Positions 52,271 to 60,428 of a stretch of 64,000 nt of DNA are shown here, piece after piece. A program made the translations under genes and the position numbers. How positions within the stretch are numbered: position 1 is the first letter of the stretch; every line of letters begins with the position of its first letter. The DNA lies in the NCBI GenBank assembly GCA_964440985.1, contig CAYTWE010000004.1, forward strand, positions 1 through 64,000, read 5' to 3'. The stretch is from UBA1731 sp964440985 (GTDB lineage Bacteria > Verrucomicrobiota > Kiritimatiellia > RFP12 > UBA1067). Below the pieces are notes generated by a model that made no database searches, was not told the origin of the DNA, and saw only the letters and a program-made list of their open reading frames with translations.

Positions 52271-55204
52271 TCACTCGGCCACGCTTTCCGTCTTCGCAAG
52301 GCTACAGGCCTCAAGCGGCTTCTTCCCGCCGACTATGCACACTGACGGCTTCTTCGACAGTCTCTCAAGGACATCCGCGAAGCGAAGCAGATCCTCTCGC
52401 TTCGTGGACAGTATCTCAGCCCTCACCCTGTCCAAGTCCTGAGGCGTGCGCCCGGAAAGATAAAGTTCGGATGCCCTCTGCGCCTCAAGCCTCGGCGAAA
52501 GGTACGGCTCCGTCTTTCCGATCGCCGAGACTACATACTTGTCAAAGTCGGCATTCGACTCACAGAACCTCCTGAGCGCCGCTCCTGTCTCGGCGATCTT
52601 TTCGAGCGAACGCGACGGATTGGGATCGCGGTACGTCATGTACTGCACGTCTCCATCGGGACGCACGGCAAGCCCCATGCCATAGGCTCCGCCAAGCACA
52701 CGTATCTCGTTCCACAGATAATCGAGCGACAGTATGCGAGCGGCGACAAGCTGCGAGCCGCTGTAATCCACTCCATCCGGCAGACGCGCCGCAACGCCGG
52801 CATAAGCCACCTCCGCAGGAATGGTGAAGCCCTCTCCGCCCGACACCGAAGGAAGGACGGTCTTCCATTCCGCCGCTTTCACCGCTTCGCCATCCGGCCA
52901 TGCCTCGACAACCTCCGCCGCATACTCCGTCGGCATGTTGTCCGTCAGGCATACCGTAAGGCGGCTTCTCGTGAACACGCGCTTGGCGAATCCGGAAAAC
53001 CGCGCAAGCATCGGCTGTTCGACCTTGGCCTTCTGCAGCCAGCGAAGCTGAGAGAGACCAGAGATGACCTCATCCATCTCGTTCTGCCGCGAAAGACGCG
53101 CCCCCGCTCTGCGCATTGCGTATTTGTTGCCCGAACTCGCAACGCTAAGCTCAACGCCCTGACGCACCTGCTTGAGCAGATCGTCAACGGCTTTCGCATC
53201 GTCGAACTTCGTGCCGAGCAGAATCTCCTTCAACACGCGGAGGGCATCGGCACGTTTCGATTCAAGAGCGGCGATCTGAACCGTAAGATACGGAGCGCCC
53301 GCCCCCTTCGCATCGTACACCGAAACACCCGCCGAGAAGCGTCCGAGGTTCGCATCCATCTCTCTCTTGAGTTCGAGAGCGCTGAAGCGTTCCGTCGCCA
53401 CATCTCCAAGCAGGGATGAGAAGAACGGCATCTCGACAAGTTCGTCAGCAGCCATGTCGGCAAGCGAGAAATGCAGTTCGAGATAGAAGATGCCGTCAGC
53501 GCCTACCTTTGGACGCAGCAGCGTCCGTCCGCCGACCGACGCAATCTCCTGCCTTATCTCCTCGCCCTTAAGCGGAATGTCCTTCACAGAAAGTGCAGGC
53601 AGCTTTGCGGTGGCTTCGGGGCTGTCCTTCGACTTCTGAAACTCCTTCAGCTTGGCGGCGGCGGACTTGACTTCAGAAATCTTCTTTTCGTCCCACCCCG
53701 CCATGACAGCGGCAAGTTTTGCCTCAAGCGCCTTTGCGCGCTCCTCGCCAAGCGTCGAAGACGGCTCAAGCGTAAGCTCCACATGATGCGCATTGTCTAT
53801 CAGCATTTCACGAAGGTAGCGCATGAACTCACCGGAACGTATCTTCTCCCGCATTGAGCCAAAGAGTTCCCTATAGCGGAAGCCGTCCGCAGGATCGCCG
53901 CCGTACAGCCAAGAGTCGTACGCAGCGGACATAAATGCCAGACCACGCGGATATGTTCCGGAATCCTTCTCCCGCGCAAGGAACTCGCATTTGTTCAGCA
54001 CAGCCTCAAGCCGACTGCGGTCAAGGCCGTCGCGCACAAGCTTCTCCAACGTCTCGCGGACGACCTTGCGGCATTCTGACATCTTGTCTTTGGACGTGTT
54101 GCGGATCGTCAGCATCGCCGCAATCTGCTGTACACCCTCGGCATCCAGCTCGACATCCTCACACAGCCCCCTGTCGAGAAGCGCCTTCTTGAGAGGCGCC
54201 TCATTCGATCCGACAAGAGCATCGGAAAGCACGGCGAACGCAAGCCGCCTGTCGCGATCGTCAAACCGGCCGATGCCCCATCCATCGACGAGAATGTACT
54301 TGTCCTTGCCGTCATCGGCCACTTCGTACTTGACGGTGGCGCTTCCGGACACCGGCTTCTGGAACGGAATGTCGGCGTGTACGTCGGCACGTTCATAGTC
54401 TTTGAGAAATGAATCAAGCCGGGACAGCACGGCATCCAGATCAACCTTGCCGTCGAGGAATATGCGGGCATTGGACGGATGATAGAACCTTGCATGAAAC
54501 GCCTTGTAGGCATCGAACGTCAAATCAGGTATGTGGTTTGGATCGCCGCCAGACTCCTTGGAGTAGCAGCAGTCCGGGAAGAGAAGTTTCATCGTCTCCC
54601 AAAAAGCGACGGAATCCGGATTGGAGAACACTCCCTTCATTTCCGAGTACACGACGCCGTTCATGGTGAGTTTCCCGCCGTCGTCGAACTCGTAGTGCCA
54701 TCCCTCCTGATCGAGCGCCATGCGGTTTTCAATCGATAGCGGATGCAGCACGGCATCCATGTATACGTCGATGAGATTGAGGAAATCGGCGTTGTTGCGG
54801 GTGGCGACCGGATATACAGTCTTGTCCGGATACGTCATCGCGTTGAGGAACGTGGCGAGCGAACTTTTCAGCAGATCCACGAACGGCTCCTTGACAGGAT
54901 ATTTGCGCGACCCGCAGAGAACGGAATGCTCCATTATGTGAGCGACGCCTGTATCATCCTCCGGAACAGTCTTGAACGCGATCGCAAACGTCTTGTTGTC
55001 GTCCTCACGCTCAAGCCACACGAGATCCGCGCCGTTTTTCGCATAGGTCATCCGCCATATCCGCCCCGGCACCTCCGGAAGCTCTGAGACCGACTGTACT
55101 GTGAAGTTGTGGATGTTGTCGCCTTGTTTCATTGCGTATGATGCCGACGCGCACAGAAGTGCCGTCAATGTTGCCGTAATACCAGATTTCATGCTCACTG
55201 TCAT
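52271..55204 (-). CDS. M16C metallopeptidase (PreP/insulinase-like), exported
   Basis: Zinc peptidase of 977 residues with an N-terminal signal (MKSGITATLTALLCASASYA). The inverted zinc motif HIMEH is in GVAHIMEHSVLCGSRKYP, followed by SSLATFLNAMTYPDKTVYP, exactly as in presequence-protease-type M16C enzymes that degrade peptides within an enclosed chamber. Two inactive-lobe regions follow. The ATG at 55204 is ten bases after TGGTATAAT; 55192 is an alternative. It probably degrades peptides in the periplasm. Confidence 0.92.
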   Translation of the reverse strand: MTVSMKSGITATLTALLCASASYAMKQGDNIHNFTVQSVSELPEVPGRIWRMTYAKNGADLVWLEREDDNKTFAIAFKTVPEDDTGVAHIMEHSVLCGSRKYPVKEPFVDLLKSSLATFLNAMTYPDKTVYPVATRNNADFLNLIDVYMDAVLHPLSIENRMALDQEGWHYEFDDGGKLTMNGVVYSEMKGVFSNPDSVAFWETMKLLFPDCCYSKESGGDPNHIPDLTFDAYKAFHARFYHPSNARIFLDGKVDLDAVLSRLDSFLKDYERADVHADIPFQKPVSGSATVKYEVADDGKDKYILVDGWGIGRFDDRDRRLAFAVLSDALVGSNEAPLKKALLDRGLCEDVELDAEGVQQIAAMLTIRNTSKDKMSECRKVVRETLEKLVRDGLDRSRLEAVLNKCEFLAREKDSGTYPRGLAFMSAAYDSWLYGGDPADGFRYRELFGSMREKIRSGEFMRYLREMLIDNAHHVELTLEPSSTLGEERAKALEAKLAAVMAGWDEKKISEVKSAAAKLKEFQKSKDSPEATAKLPALSVKDIPLKGEEIRQEIASVGGRTLLRPKVGADGIFYLELHFSLADMAADELVEMPFFSSLLGDVATERFSALELKREMDANLGRFSAGVSVYDAKGAGAPYLTVQIAALESKRADALRVLKEILLGTKFDDAKAVDDLLKQVRQGVELSVASSGNKYAMRRAGARLSRQNEMDEVISGLSQLRWLQKAKVEQPMLARFSGFAKRVFTRSRLTVCLTDNMPTEYAAEVVEAWPDGEAVKAAEWKTVLPSVSGGEGFTIPAEVAYAGVAARLPDGVDYSGSQLVAARILSLDYLWNEIRVLGGAYGMGLAVRPDGDVQYMTYRDPNPSRSLEKIAETGAALRRFCESNADFDKYVVSAIGKTEPYLSPRLEAQRASELYLSGRTPQDLDRVRAEILSTKREDLLRFADVLERLSKKPSVCIVGGKKPLEACSLAKTESVAE

Positions 55205-55214
55205 GTTGTGGCGT

Positions 55215-55223
55215 ATTATACCA
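55215..55223 (-). promoter_or_regulatory. extended -10 promoter of the M16C peptidase gene
   Basis: TGGTATAAT on the minus strand, ten bases before the ATG at 55204 and four bases after the T-run of the eno terminator, leaving a predicted leader of about four bases. Confidence 0.55.
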
Positions 55224-55226
55224 CAC

Positions 55227-55271
55227 AAAAAAGGAAAACGGCGCATCCGCACCGGCGGATGCACCGTTTCC
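55227..55271 (-). terminator. rho-independent terminator of eno
   Basis: On the minus strand a long stem pairs GGAAACGG-TGCATCCGC with GCGGATGCG-CCGTTTTCC around CGGT, followed by TTTTTT. It lies 20 bases after the eno stop and is the clearest terminator in the window. Confidence 0.9.
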
Positions 55272-55290
55272 GTTATCCGAGAAGGTCGGT

Positions 55291-56580
55291 TCAGCGAACC
55301 TTCTTGTAGCCGTAGACCGCCTTGTCGCCAAGCTGCTCCTCGATGCGGAGAAGCTGGTTGTACTTGCAGATGCGGTCGGTGCGGCTCATCGAACCGGTCT
55401 TGATCTGCCCGGAGTTCGTCGCAACCGCGATGTCGGCGATCGTCGCATCCTCGGTCTCACCGGAACGGTGGGAGGTGACGGACGTGTAGCCGGCGCGGTG
55501 CGCCATCTCGATCGCATCGAGCGTCTCGGAGAGCGAGCCGATCTGGTTGACCTTGATGAGGATCGAGTTGGCCGCGCCGAGCTTGATGCCCTTCTCAAGG
55601 TACTTGACGTTCGTGACGAAGAGGTCGTCGCCGACGAGCTGGCACTTGCCGCCGATCGCCTTGGTGAGGGCAACCCAGCCGTCCCAATCGCCTTCGGCCA
55701 TGCCGTCCTCGATGGAATCGATCGGATACTTGGAGACGAGATCCTCAAGGTACTTGACCTGCTCGGCGGACGTGCGCTTGGCGCCCTTTTTGCCTTCCTT
55801 CCAGGTGTAGTCGTACTTGCCGTTCTTGTAGAACTCGGACGACGCGCAGTCAAGCGCGATCGTGACATCCTTGCCGGGCTTGTATCCGGCCGCCTTGATC
55901 GCCTTGATGATGCACTCAAGGGCATCCTCGATGGAGTCGAGCGCAGGGGCGAAGCCGCCCTCATCGCCGACAGCCGTGGAGAGGCCGCGAGCCTTCAGCA
56001 CCTTCTTGAGGTTGTGGAACGTCTCAGCGCCCATGCGGAGACCTTCCTTGAAGCTCTTCGCGCCGACGGGACGGATCATGAACTCCTGGAACGCGATAGG
56101 AGCGTCGGAGTGCGCACCGCCGTTGATGATGTTCATCATCGGGACGGGGAGCGTGTACGTGTTCGTGCCGCCGATGTAGCGGTAGAGCGGCAGACCGAAG
56201 GACTCGGCCGCAGCCTTGGCGACGGCGAGGGAGACGCCGAGAATCGCGTTGGCGCCGAGCTTGGACTTAGTGGGGGTGCCGTCAAGCTTGAGCATGAGGT
56301 TGTCGATGCCGCGCTGATCGCAGGCGCAGAGACCGACAAGCTTGGGGGCGATGACCTTGTTGACGTTGGCGACAGCCTTCGTCACACCCTTGCCCATGTA
56401 ACGCTTCGGATCGCCATCGCGGAGCTCGAGAGCTTCGTTGACGCCGGTGGAGGCGCCGGAGGGAACTGCCGCACGGCCAAGCGTGCCGTCCTCGAGGACA
56501 ACATCAACTTCAACAGTCGGATTACCGCGGGAGTCGATGATTTCCCGCGCCGTCACTTTCTTGATCGTTCTGTTACTCAT
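55291..56580 (-). CDS. eno: enolase
   Basis: Glycolytic 2-phosphoglycerate dehydratase of 429 residues. Conserved elements include AREIIDSRGNPTVEVDV at the start, the flexible SGASTGVNEALELRDG loop, magnesium ligands in ALDCASSEF, DSIEDGMAEGDWDGW and LVGDDLFVTN, and the signature ILIKVNQIGSLSET with VTSHRSGETED. AAGGAACAG precedes the ATG. It has its own promoter and terminator. Confidence 0.98.
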   Translation of the reverse strand: MSNRTIKKVTAREIIDSRGNPTVEVDVVLEDGTLGRAAVPSGASTGVNEALELRDGDPKRYMGKGVTKAVANVNKVIAPKLVGLCACDQRGIDNLMLKLDGTPTKSKLGANAILGVSLAVAKAAAESFGLPLYRYIGGTNTYTLPVPMMNIINGGAHSDAPIAFQEFMIRPVGAKSFKEGLRMGAETFHNLKKVLKARGLSTAVGDEGGFAPALDSIEDALECIIKAIKAAGYKPGKDVTIALDCASSEFYKNGKYDYTWKEGKKGAKRTSAEQVKYLEDLVSKYPIDSIEDGMAEGDWDGWVALTKAIGGKCQLVGDDLFVTNVKYLEKGIKLGAANSILIKVNQIGSLSETLDAIEMAHRAGYTSVTSHRSGETEDATIADIAVATNSGQIKTGSMSRTDRICKYNQLLRIEEQLGDKAVYGYKKVR

Positions 56581-56614
56581 GTCTTACTGTTCCTTAAGTG
56601 GAAAATTGCCGCGT

Positions 56615-56644
56615 AGTCTACCATCATCGCCCATGAAAGTCAAA
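56615..56644 (-). promoter_or_regulatory. sigma70-like eno promoter
   Basis: TTTGAC (56639-56644), 18-base spacer, TAGACT (56615-56620) on the minus strand, predicting a leader of about 28 bases with a ribosome site. Confidence 0.4.
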
Positions 56645-56676
56645 CCGGCGCAAAAACGGAATTGTCGATTCCATGC

Positions 56677-57489
56677 TCAGCGACGCTGTCCGAAAAGCCA
56701 TTCCAGCGCAGCGTCGTCGGCGTAGGTGCATGACCAGACATTGTGTCCGGCCTTCGGTATCTCATTGTATGTCACATTACCGCCGACGGACTTCAGGGCA
56801 TCCACCATGTCGCGGGAACGCTTCACCGGAACAACGCTGTCGGCGTCGCCATGGACTGCGCGAACCGGAAGCTCCTTCAGCCTCGGCGCACAGGCGACGT
56901 CACCGCCGCCGCAGATTGGCATTGCTGCGGCGAACTTCTGCGGTTCGCGCTGTGCAATGTCCCACGTGCCGTAGCCGCCCATGGATATCCCGGTCACATA
57001 GACGCGATCCCGGTCAACCGGATATCTTGCCATGACGTCATCTATCAGCGCCATTGCCTTCGCCATGTTCACGGACGGCTCGGGGTTCATCGTGTGGGCA
57101 GGTGCGCTCCACGGAGTGTCCACCCACTGCGCCCCGTTCGGGCACTGCGGCGCAATGACGATCGCCTTCTGTCCGGTGCGTTCGCTGTAGCCGATGATCT
57201 GCGGCACTCCATGGACAAGCTGCGCAACGTTGTTCGTGCCGCGCTCGCCTGCACCATGCAGGAACAGCACCAGCGGCACCTTCTCCATCCAGCCGATGCC
57301 ACGCGGAACGAATATGCGGTACTTCAGTCCATTGAAGTCGCAGGTCTGCGTGACGGTTTTCGCCCAGGCAAGATCCACCTTTTCGGGGACTTTCGCGTCT
57401 TCGGAGATTGTCGGAACGACCGTGCTGCATCCGGCCGCGAACAGCCCGGCAAGCATGCACACTGCAATTGGCTTGAAGATGTTTTTCAT
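56677..57489 (-). CDS. lipoprotein esterase (PHB depolymerase/CE1-like alpha/beta hydrolase)
   Basis: Lipoprotein of 270 residues with signal MKNIFKPIAVCMLAGLFAAGC. The hydrolase has the oxyanion region LFLHGAGERGTNN, nucleophile elbow GISMGGYGTW, acid in HGDADSVVPV and His in PKAGHNVW, matching peptidase-like/acetyl-xylan-esterase proteins. It probably deacylates glycans at the cell surface. The start at 57489 is supported by the lipobox and by TGGTATAAT ending seven bases earlier; a longer extension upstream would run antisense through ubiE. Confidence 0.85.
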   Translation of the reverse strand: MKNIFKPIAVCMLAGLFAAGCSTVVPTISEDAKVPEKVDLAWAKTVTQTCDFNGLKYRIFVPRGIGWMEKVPLVLFLHGAGERGTNNVAQLVHGVPQIIGYSERTGQKAIVIAPQCPNGAQWVDTPWSAPAHTMNPEPSVNMAKAMALIDDVMARYPVDRDRVYVTGISMGGYGTWDIAQREPQKFAAAMPICGGGDVACAPRLKELPVRAVHGDADSVVPVKRSRDMVDALKSVGGNVTYNEIPKAGHNVWSCTYADDAALEWLFGQRR

Positions 57490-57496
57490 GGGACGG

Positions 57497-57505
57497 ATTA
57501 TACCA
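57497..57505 (-). promoter_or_regulatory. leaderless promoter of the lipoprotein esterase
   Basis: TGGTATAAT on the minus strand with seven bases between hexamer and ATG. The transcript should begin at or next to the start codon. It is divergent from the ubiE promoter 32 bases away. Confidence 0.6.
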
Positions 57506-57537
57506 CAACGCGATGCGCCGCCGCTCTTTTGCGGACA

Positions 57538-57546
57538 TGATACAAT
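57538..57546 (+). promoter_or_regulatory. leaderless promoter of the ubiE-type gene
   Basis: TGA-TACAAT on the plus strand with seven bases between hexamer and the ATG at 57554. No ribosome site precedes the start, consistent with a leaderless message. Confidence 0.55.
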
Positions 57547-57553
57547 ACGCGGC

Positions 57554-58231
57554 ATGAAAAGGATGTTTGGCAACATCGCCGGAAAGTACGACAGGATGAA
57601 CAGGATCATGTCCCTCTCGCTTGACCGGCTGTGGCGGCGCAAGTCGCTTGACGCGGTTCCGCCGCCGCATCCGGATAGCGTCCTCGACCTTGCCTGCGGA
57701 ACCGGAGACTTCACGCTCGAACTTCTCAAGCGCTTTCCGAAGACATGTATCACCTGCGTGGACATCACGCCGGAAATGATCGATGTCGCAAAGGCAAAGC
57801 TCGCCGGACGCCAATCGGTGCGGTTTATGGTCGGCGACGCCCAGAACCTTTCCGGCATTCCTGACGGCTCATTCGGGCTTGCGGTGTGCGGATTCGGATT
57901 CCGCAACTTCCCGGACAAGGCATCCGCGCTTGCGGAATGCAGGCGCGTACTCGCCGGAGACGGCAGACTTGTGGTGCTTGAGCTGTTTCGCCCGCAATCA
58001 CGTTTCGTCGGGGCGATCGTCAACGCATGGCTTACGCTTGTCTCCTTTGTGTTCGCAAATGCGTTCGACAGGGAATACGCCTATCTCCGGCAATCCGTTT
58101 CAAGGACGGTCAGCGCAGATGAGTTTGCGAAAATGGCGGAGACTGCGGGGTTCTCCCTCATCGCCAGAAGATCACTGGTTCCTTCGGCGACGGCCCTGGT
58201 CTTCGAAAGGCGAGACAGCGACGGTCAGTAG
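57554..58231 (+). CDS. ubiE: UbiE/MenG-type quinone-biosynthesis methyltransferase
   Basis: SAM-dependent C-methyltransferase that methylates demethylmenaquinone (or the ubiquinone precursor). The 225 residues contain MFGNIAGKYDRMN, the SAM-binding VLDLACGTGDFTLELL, VDITPEMIDVAK and CGFGFRNFPDKASALAECRRVL, the full UbiE signature set. The start at 57554 fits the family and the promoter. It is the only intact plus-strand gene. Its 3' end overlaps the convergent short-chain dehydrogenase by seven bases. Confidence 0.93.
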   Translation: MKRMFGNIAGKYDRMNRIMSLSLDRLWRRKSLDAVPPPHPDSVLDLACGTGDFTLELLKRFPKTCITCVDITPEMIDVAKAKLAGRQSVRFMVGDAQNLSGIPDGSFGLAVCGFGFRNFPDKASALAECRRVLAGDGRLVVLELFRPQSRFVGAIVNAWLTLVSFVFANAFDREYAYLRQSVSRTVSADEFAKMAETAGFSLIARRSLVPSATALVFERRDSDGQ

Positions 58232-58875
58232 AGCAGATGCTGCCCGGCGTCCACCGGTATCACCGTTCCGGTCACGCACTCAGCCTCGAGCAGATATCGG
58301 ACAGCTGAGGCCACATCTTCCGTGGTCGGCCTCCTGTCAAGGAGCATATCTCCGGAAGGCTCATGGACGCCGACCGGCGGCAGCACCGGGCCAGGCGCGA
58401 CCGCGTTCACGCGAAGCGTCTGCGCAAACATGGCGGCATATTTCTTTGTATCCGCGAGCAGCTGGCGTTTCGTACGCGTGTATGCGGAATCGCCAGCCTC
58501 CATCGGACCGAGCGCACGGGAATCGAGGATGTTCACGACTGAACACTTCACGCCCTCGCGTCCGGCAAGGAGCGTCGTAAGTTTGCGAGGCGCAACGACG
58601 TTCAACGCCTCAAGCATCGCTTCGTCGCCCCGGAAGAGCGCGGCGTTGTTCACTATGGCGCAAAGATCCGGCGCGGCGGCAAGCGCGGCGGAATACAGCC
58701 TTGCAGGCCCGTCAGGGCTTGTGAGATCCACCACGAAATCCTCCGCTCCGGACTTCGCATGAGACGAAACAAGGACGCGCCATCCCGCCGTGCGCAGCGC
58801 ATCCGCAATGCATTTGCCAAGCCGCCGGACACCGCCGGTGACAAGCACAGTCCCCAGATTTCTCTCTTCTGTCAT
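58225..58875 (-). CDS. short-chain dehydrogenase/reductase (pteridine-reductase-like)
   Basis: NAD(P)-dependent Rossmann oxidoreductase of 216 residues. VTGGVRRLGKCIADAL is the cofactor loop in the form seen in pteridine reductases and FolM, NNAA follows, then the catalytic Ser in LDSRALG and Tyr/Lys in YTRTKRQLL, and the VNAVAPGPVLPP loop. It is short for an SDR. Substrate unknown; a dihydropterin reductase role is possible. The ATG at 58875 is six bases after TGC-TATAAT. Confidence 0.88.
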   Translation of the reverse strand: MTEERNLGTVLVTGGVRRLGKCIADALRTAGWRVLVSSHAKSGAEDFVVDLTSPDGPARLYSAALAAAPDLCAIVNNAALFRGDEAMLEALNVVAPRKLTTLLAGREGVKCSVVNILDSRALGPMEAGDSAYTRTKRQLLADTKKYAAMFAQTLRVNAVAPGPVLPPVGVHEPSGDMLLDRRPTTEDVASAVRYLLEAECVTGTVIPVDAGQHLLY

Positions 58876-58881
58876 GCGCAG

Positions 58882-58890
58882 ATTATAGCA
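58882..58890 (-). promoter_or_regulatory. leaderless promoter of the short-chain dehydrogenase
   Basis: TGC-TATAAT on the minus strand, six bases before the ATG, with no -35 and no ribosome site. Confidence 0.55.
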
Positions 58891-58960
58891 AAATGGAACG
58901 TCCGGTTTTCATTGCTCTGCGCACCATGCGTGTGTCGGAGAATGTGCATCCGGGAAACGC

Positions 58961-60379
58961 TCACTCGCTGTCTTCAATGTGGAACGCACCGAGCGGAAGT
59001 CCGGCCTCGTTCATCAGATAGCCGCGCCATGGACGCGAATGGAGATAGCGAAGCTTCTTCGGATCCTTCACTTCGGGCGCAAACACAACAAGCTCCTCCC
59101 CGACGATGTCACCGCGATATTCAACCCATGCGGCGTCAAGCTTCTTGAAGTTGCCGATCTGCGCCTTGACCCATTTGCCGTCCGCGCCGGCAACCTCGAA
59201 TCCGTATTCCGCACTTTGCGCCGGATCACGGTGGATGCGCCACTCCGCCTCATATGCAGACCACTTCTTTACGTCGTTGAACCTCATCACAAACCTGCCG
59301 TCCTCAATCTTCCACGATTTGAGCGTCGGCGAATCAGCAACGATATCCGCAAAACCGTAGTCGCGCTTCAAGGCAAGAAGCGCAAGACGCAGCCCTGGCG
59401 TCTGCTTGTCGTTCGGATGTATGTCGTGCAGATTCCCCAGATCGCAAAGAACCGCCATTCCGGCATCAGGTTCACTTTGCGCAAACCGCTGCTGAACCTC
59501 CTGCATTCGAGGCACATCGGCACTTCCCCACGGACACAGCTGGCAGAAGTAGAGCTTCATGCGCGGGTTCTCGAAAATGCGCTTCCAACCGCCGAGAAGA
59601 GCCTCCATGCGAGCGCCATAGCCATCAATTACGCCGGGGCCGGCGTGCGTGTTGCTCTCGCCCTGATACCATATCGCCCCGCGCAGGGCGTACGGCACAA
59701 TCGGGTTCACCTTGCCGTTATGGTACTGGGACGGCTTCTGCCCGTCTGTCTTCTCGCGTCCCGGCGGCGGAGCGAACCTGCAGTCTGGAATCCACGTCTC
59801 AATGTCCGTTGCGCCTACATATGCGCCAAGGAGGCCGACAGGGATCTTGAGCGTCGTCTGGAGATAGTACCCATACCAGAGAGCCACAGCGGAAAATCCG
59901 CCGGAAAGGCAGAACTGCGGCGTGGCGCGCCTCCACTGCACGTTCTCATCCGTCAGCGGAACGTCGCTCCAGCCGTTGCCGAGATGTGCACAGCGCAGAA
60001 GCGGCAGGTTCATTATCTGTCCAATCGCACCGCCAAGCCGATCGCGGCCGCGTGGAGAATCGCTCCAGAACGGAATGCCCATGTTGCTCTGTCCGGAGCA
60101 CAGCCAAACCTCGCCGACGAGTACATCCTTCACAGAGACGCCGTTCGCCGTCAGCGTCCGCCCTTCGCAGCAGGCGTCCATCGGATCAAGATCCACACTC
60201 CAGCGTCCGTCCGCAGTCGCCGTCGCGGTTTTTGTCTGTCCGGCAAACGCCACCGTCACAGTTTCGCCGGGAGAGGCCTTGCCCCAAATCGGCACCTTCG
60301 TCTCTCGCTGCAGAACTGCGCCGTCCGTGAATGGTGCGGCAAGCTTCACCGCCGCAAGCAGAATCGTGATTCCGTTCAT
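58961..60379 (-). CDS. sialate O-acetylesterase (SGNH family)
   Basis: Secreted esterase of 472 residues that removes O-acetyl groups from sialic acids, exposing mucin glycans. A short signal precedes TDGAVLQRETKVPIWGKASPGE (beta-domain). VWLCSGQSNM carries the nucleophile Ser; GAIWYQGESN is the oxyanion block, and LHDIHPNDKQTPG supplies Asp-His. C-terminal beta-domains complete the fold. GGAAGGAAAAGGG precedes the ATG. It lies 49 bases after the large surface protein gene. Confidence 0.9.
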   Translation of the reverse strand: MNGITILLAAVKLAAPFTDGAVLQRETKVPIWGKASPGETVTVAFAGQTKTATATADGRWSVDLDPMDACCEGRTLTANGVSVKDVLVGEVWLCSGQSNMGIPFWSDSPRGRDRLGGAIGQIMNLPLLRCAHLGNGWSDVPLTDENVQWRRATPQFCLSGGFSAVALWYGYYLQTTLKIPVGLLGAYVGATDIETWIPDCRFAPPPGREKTDGQKPSQYHNGKVNPIVPYALRGAIWYQGESNTHAGPGVIDGYGARMEALLGGWKRIFENPRMKLYFCQLCPWGSADVPRMQEVQQRFAQSEPDAGMAVLCDLGNLHDIHPNDKQTPGLRLALLALKRDYGFADIVADSPTLKSWKIEDGRFVMRFNDVKKWSAYEAEWRIHRDPAQSAEYGFEVAGADGKWVKAQIGNFKKLDAAWVEYRGDIVGEELVVFAPEVKDPKKLRYLHSRPWRGYLMNEAGLPLGAFHIEDSE

Positions 60380-60428
60380 GTCAACCCTTTTCCTTCCTCT
60401 TTGATTTATCTACTCAACCGCTCCATGA

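Noticed and set aside
57194..57553. N-terminal extension of the UbiE-type protein
   Set aside because: The extra region is antisense to the esterase lipoprotein and is unlike UbiE; the family start is at 57554.
57490..58023. N-terminal extension of the lipoprotein esterase
   Set aside because: It would run antisense through ubiE and place the lipoprotein signal internally; the promoter lies at 57497-57505.
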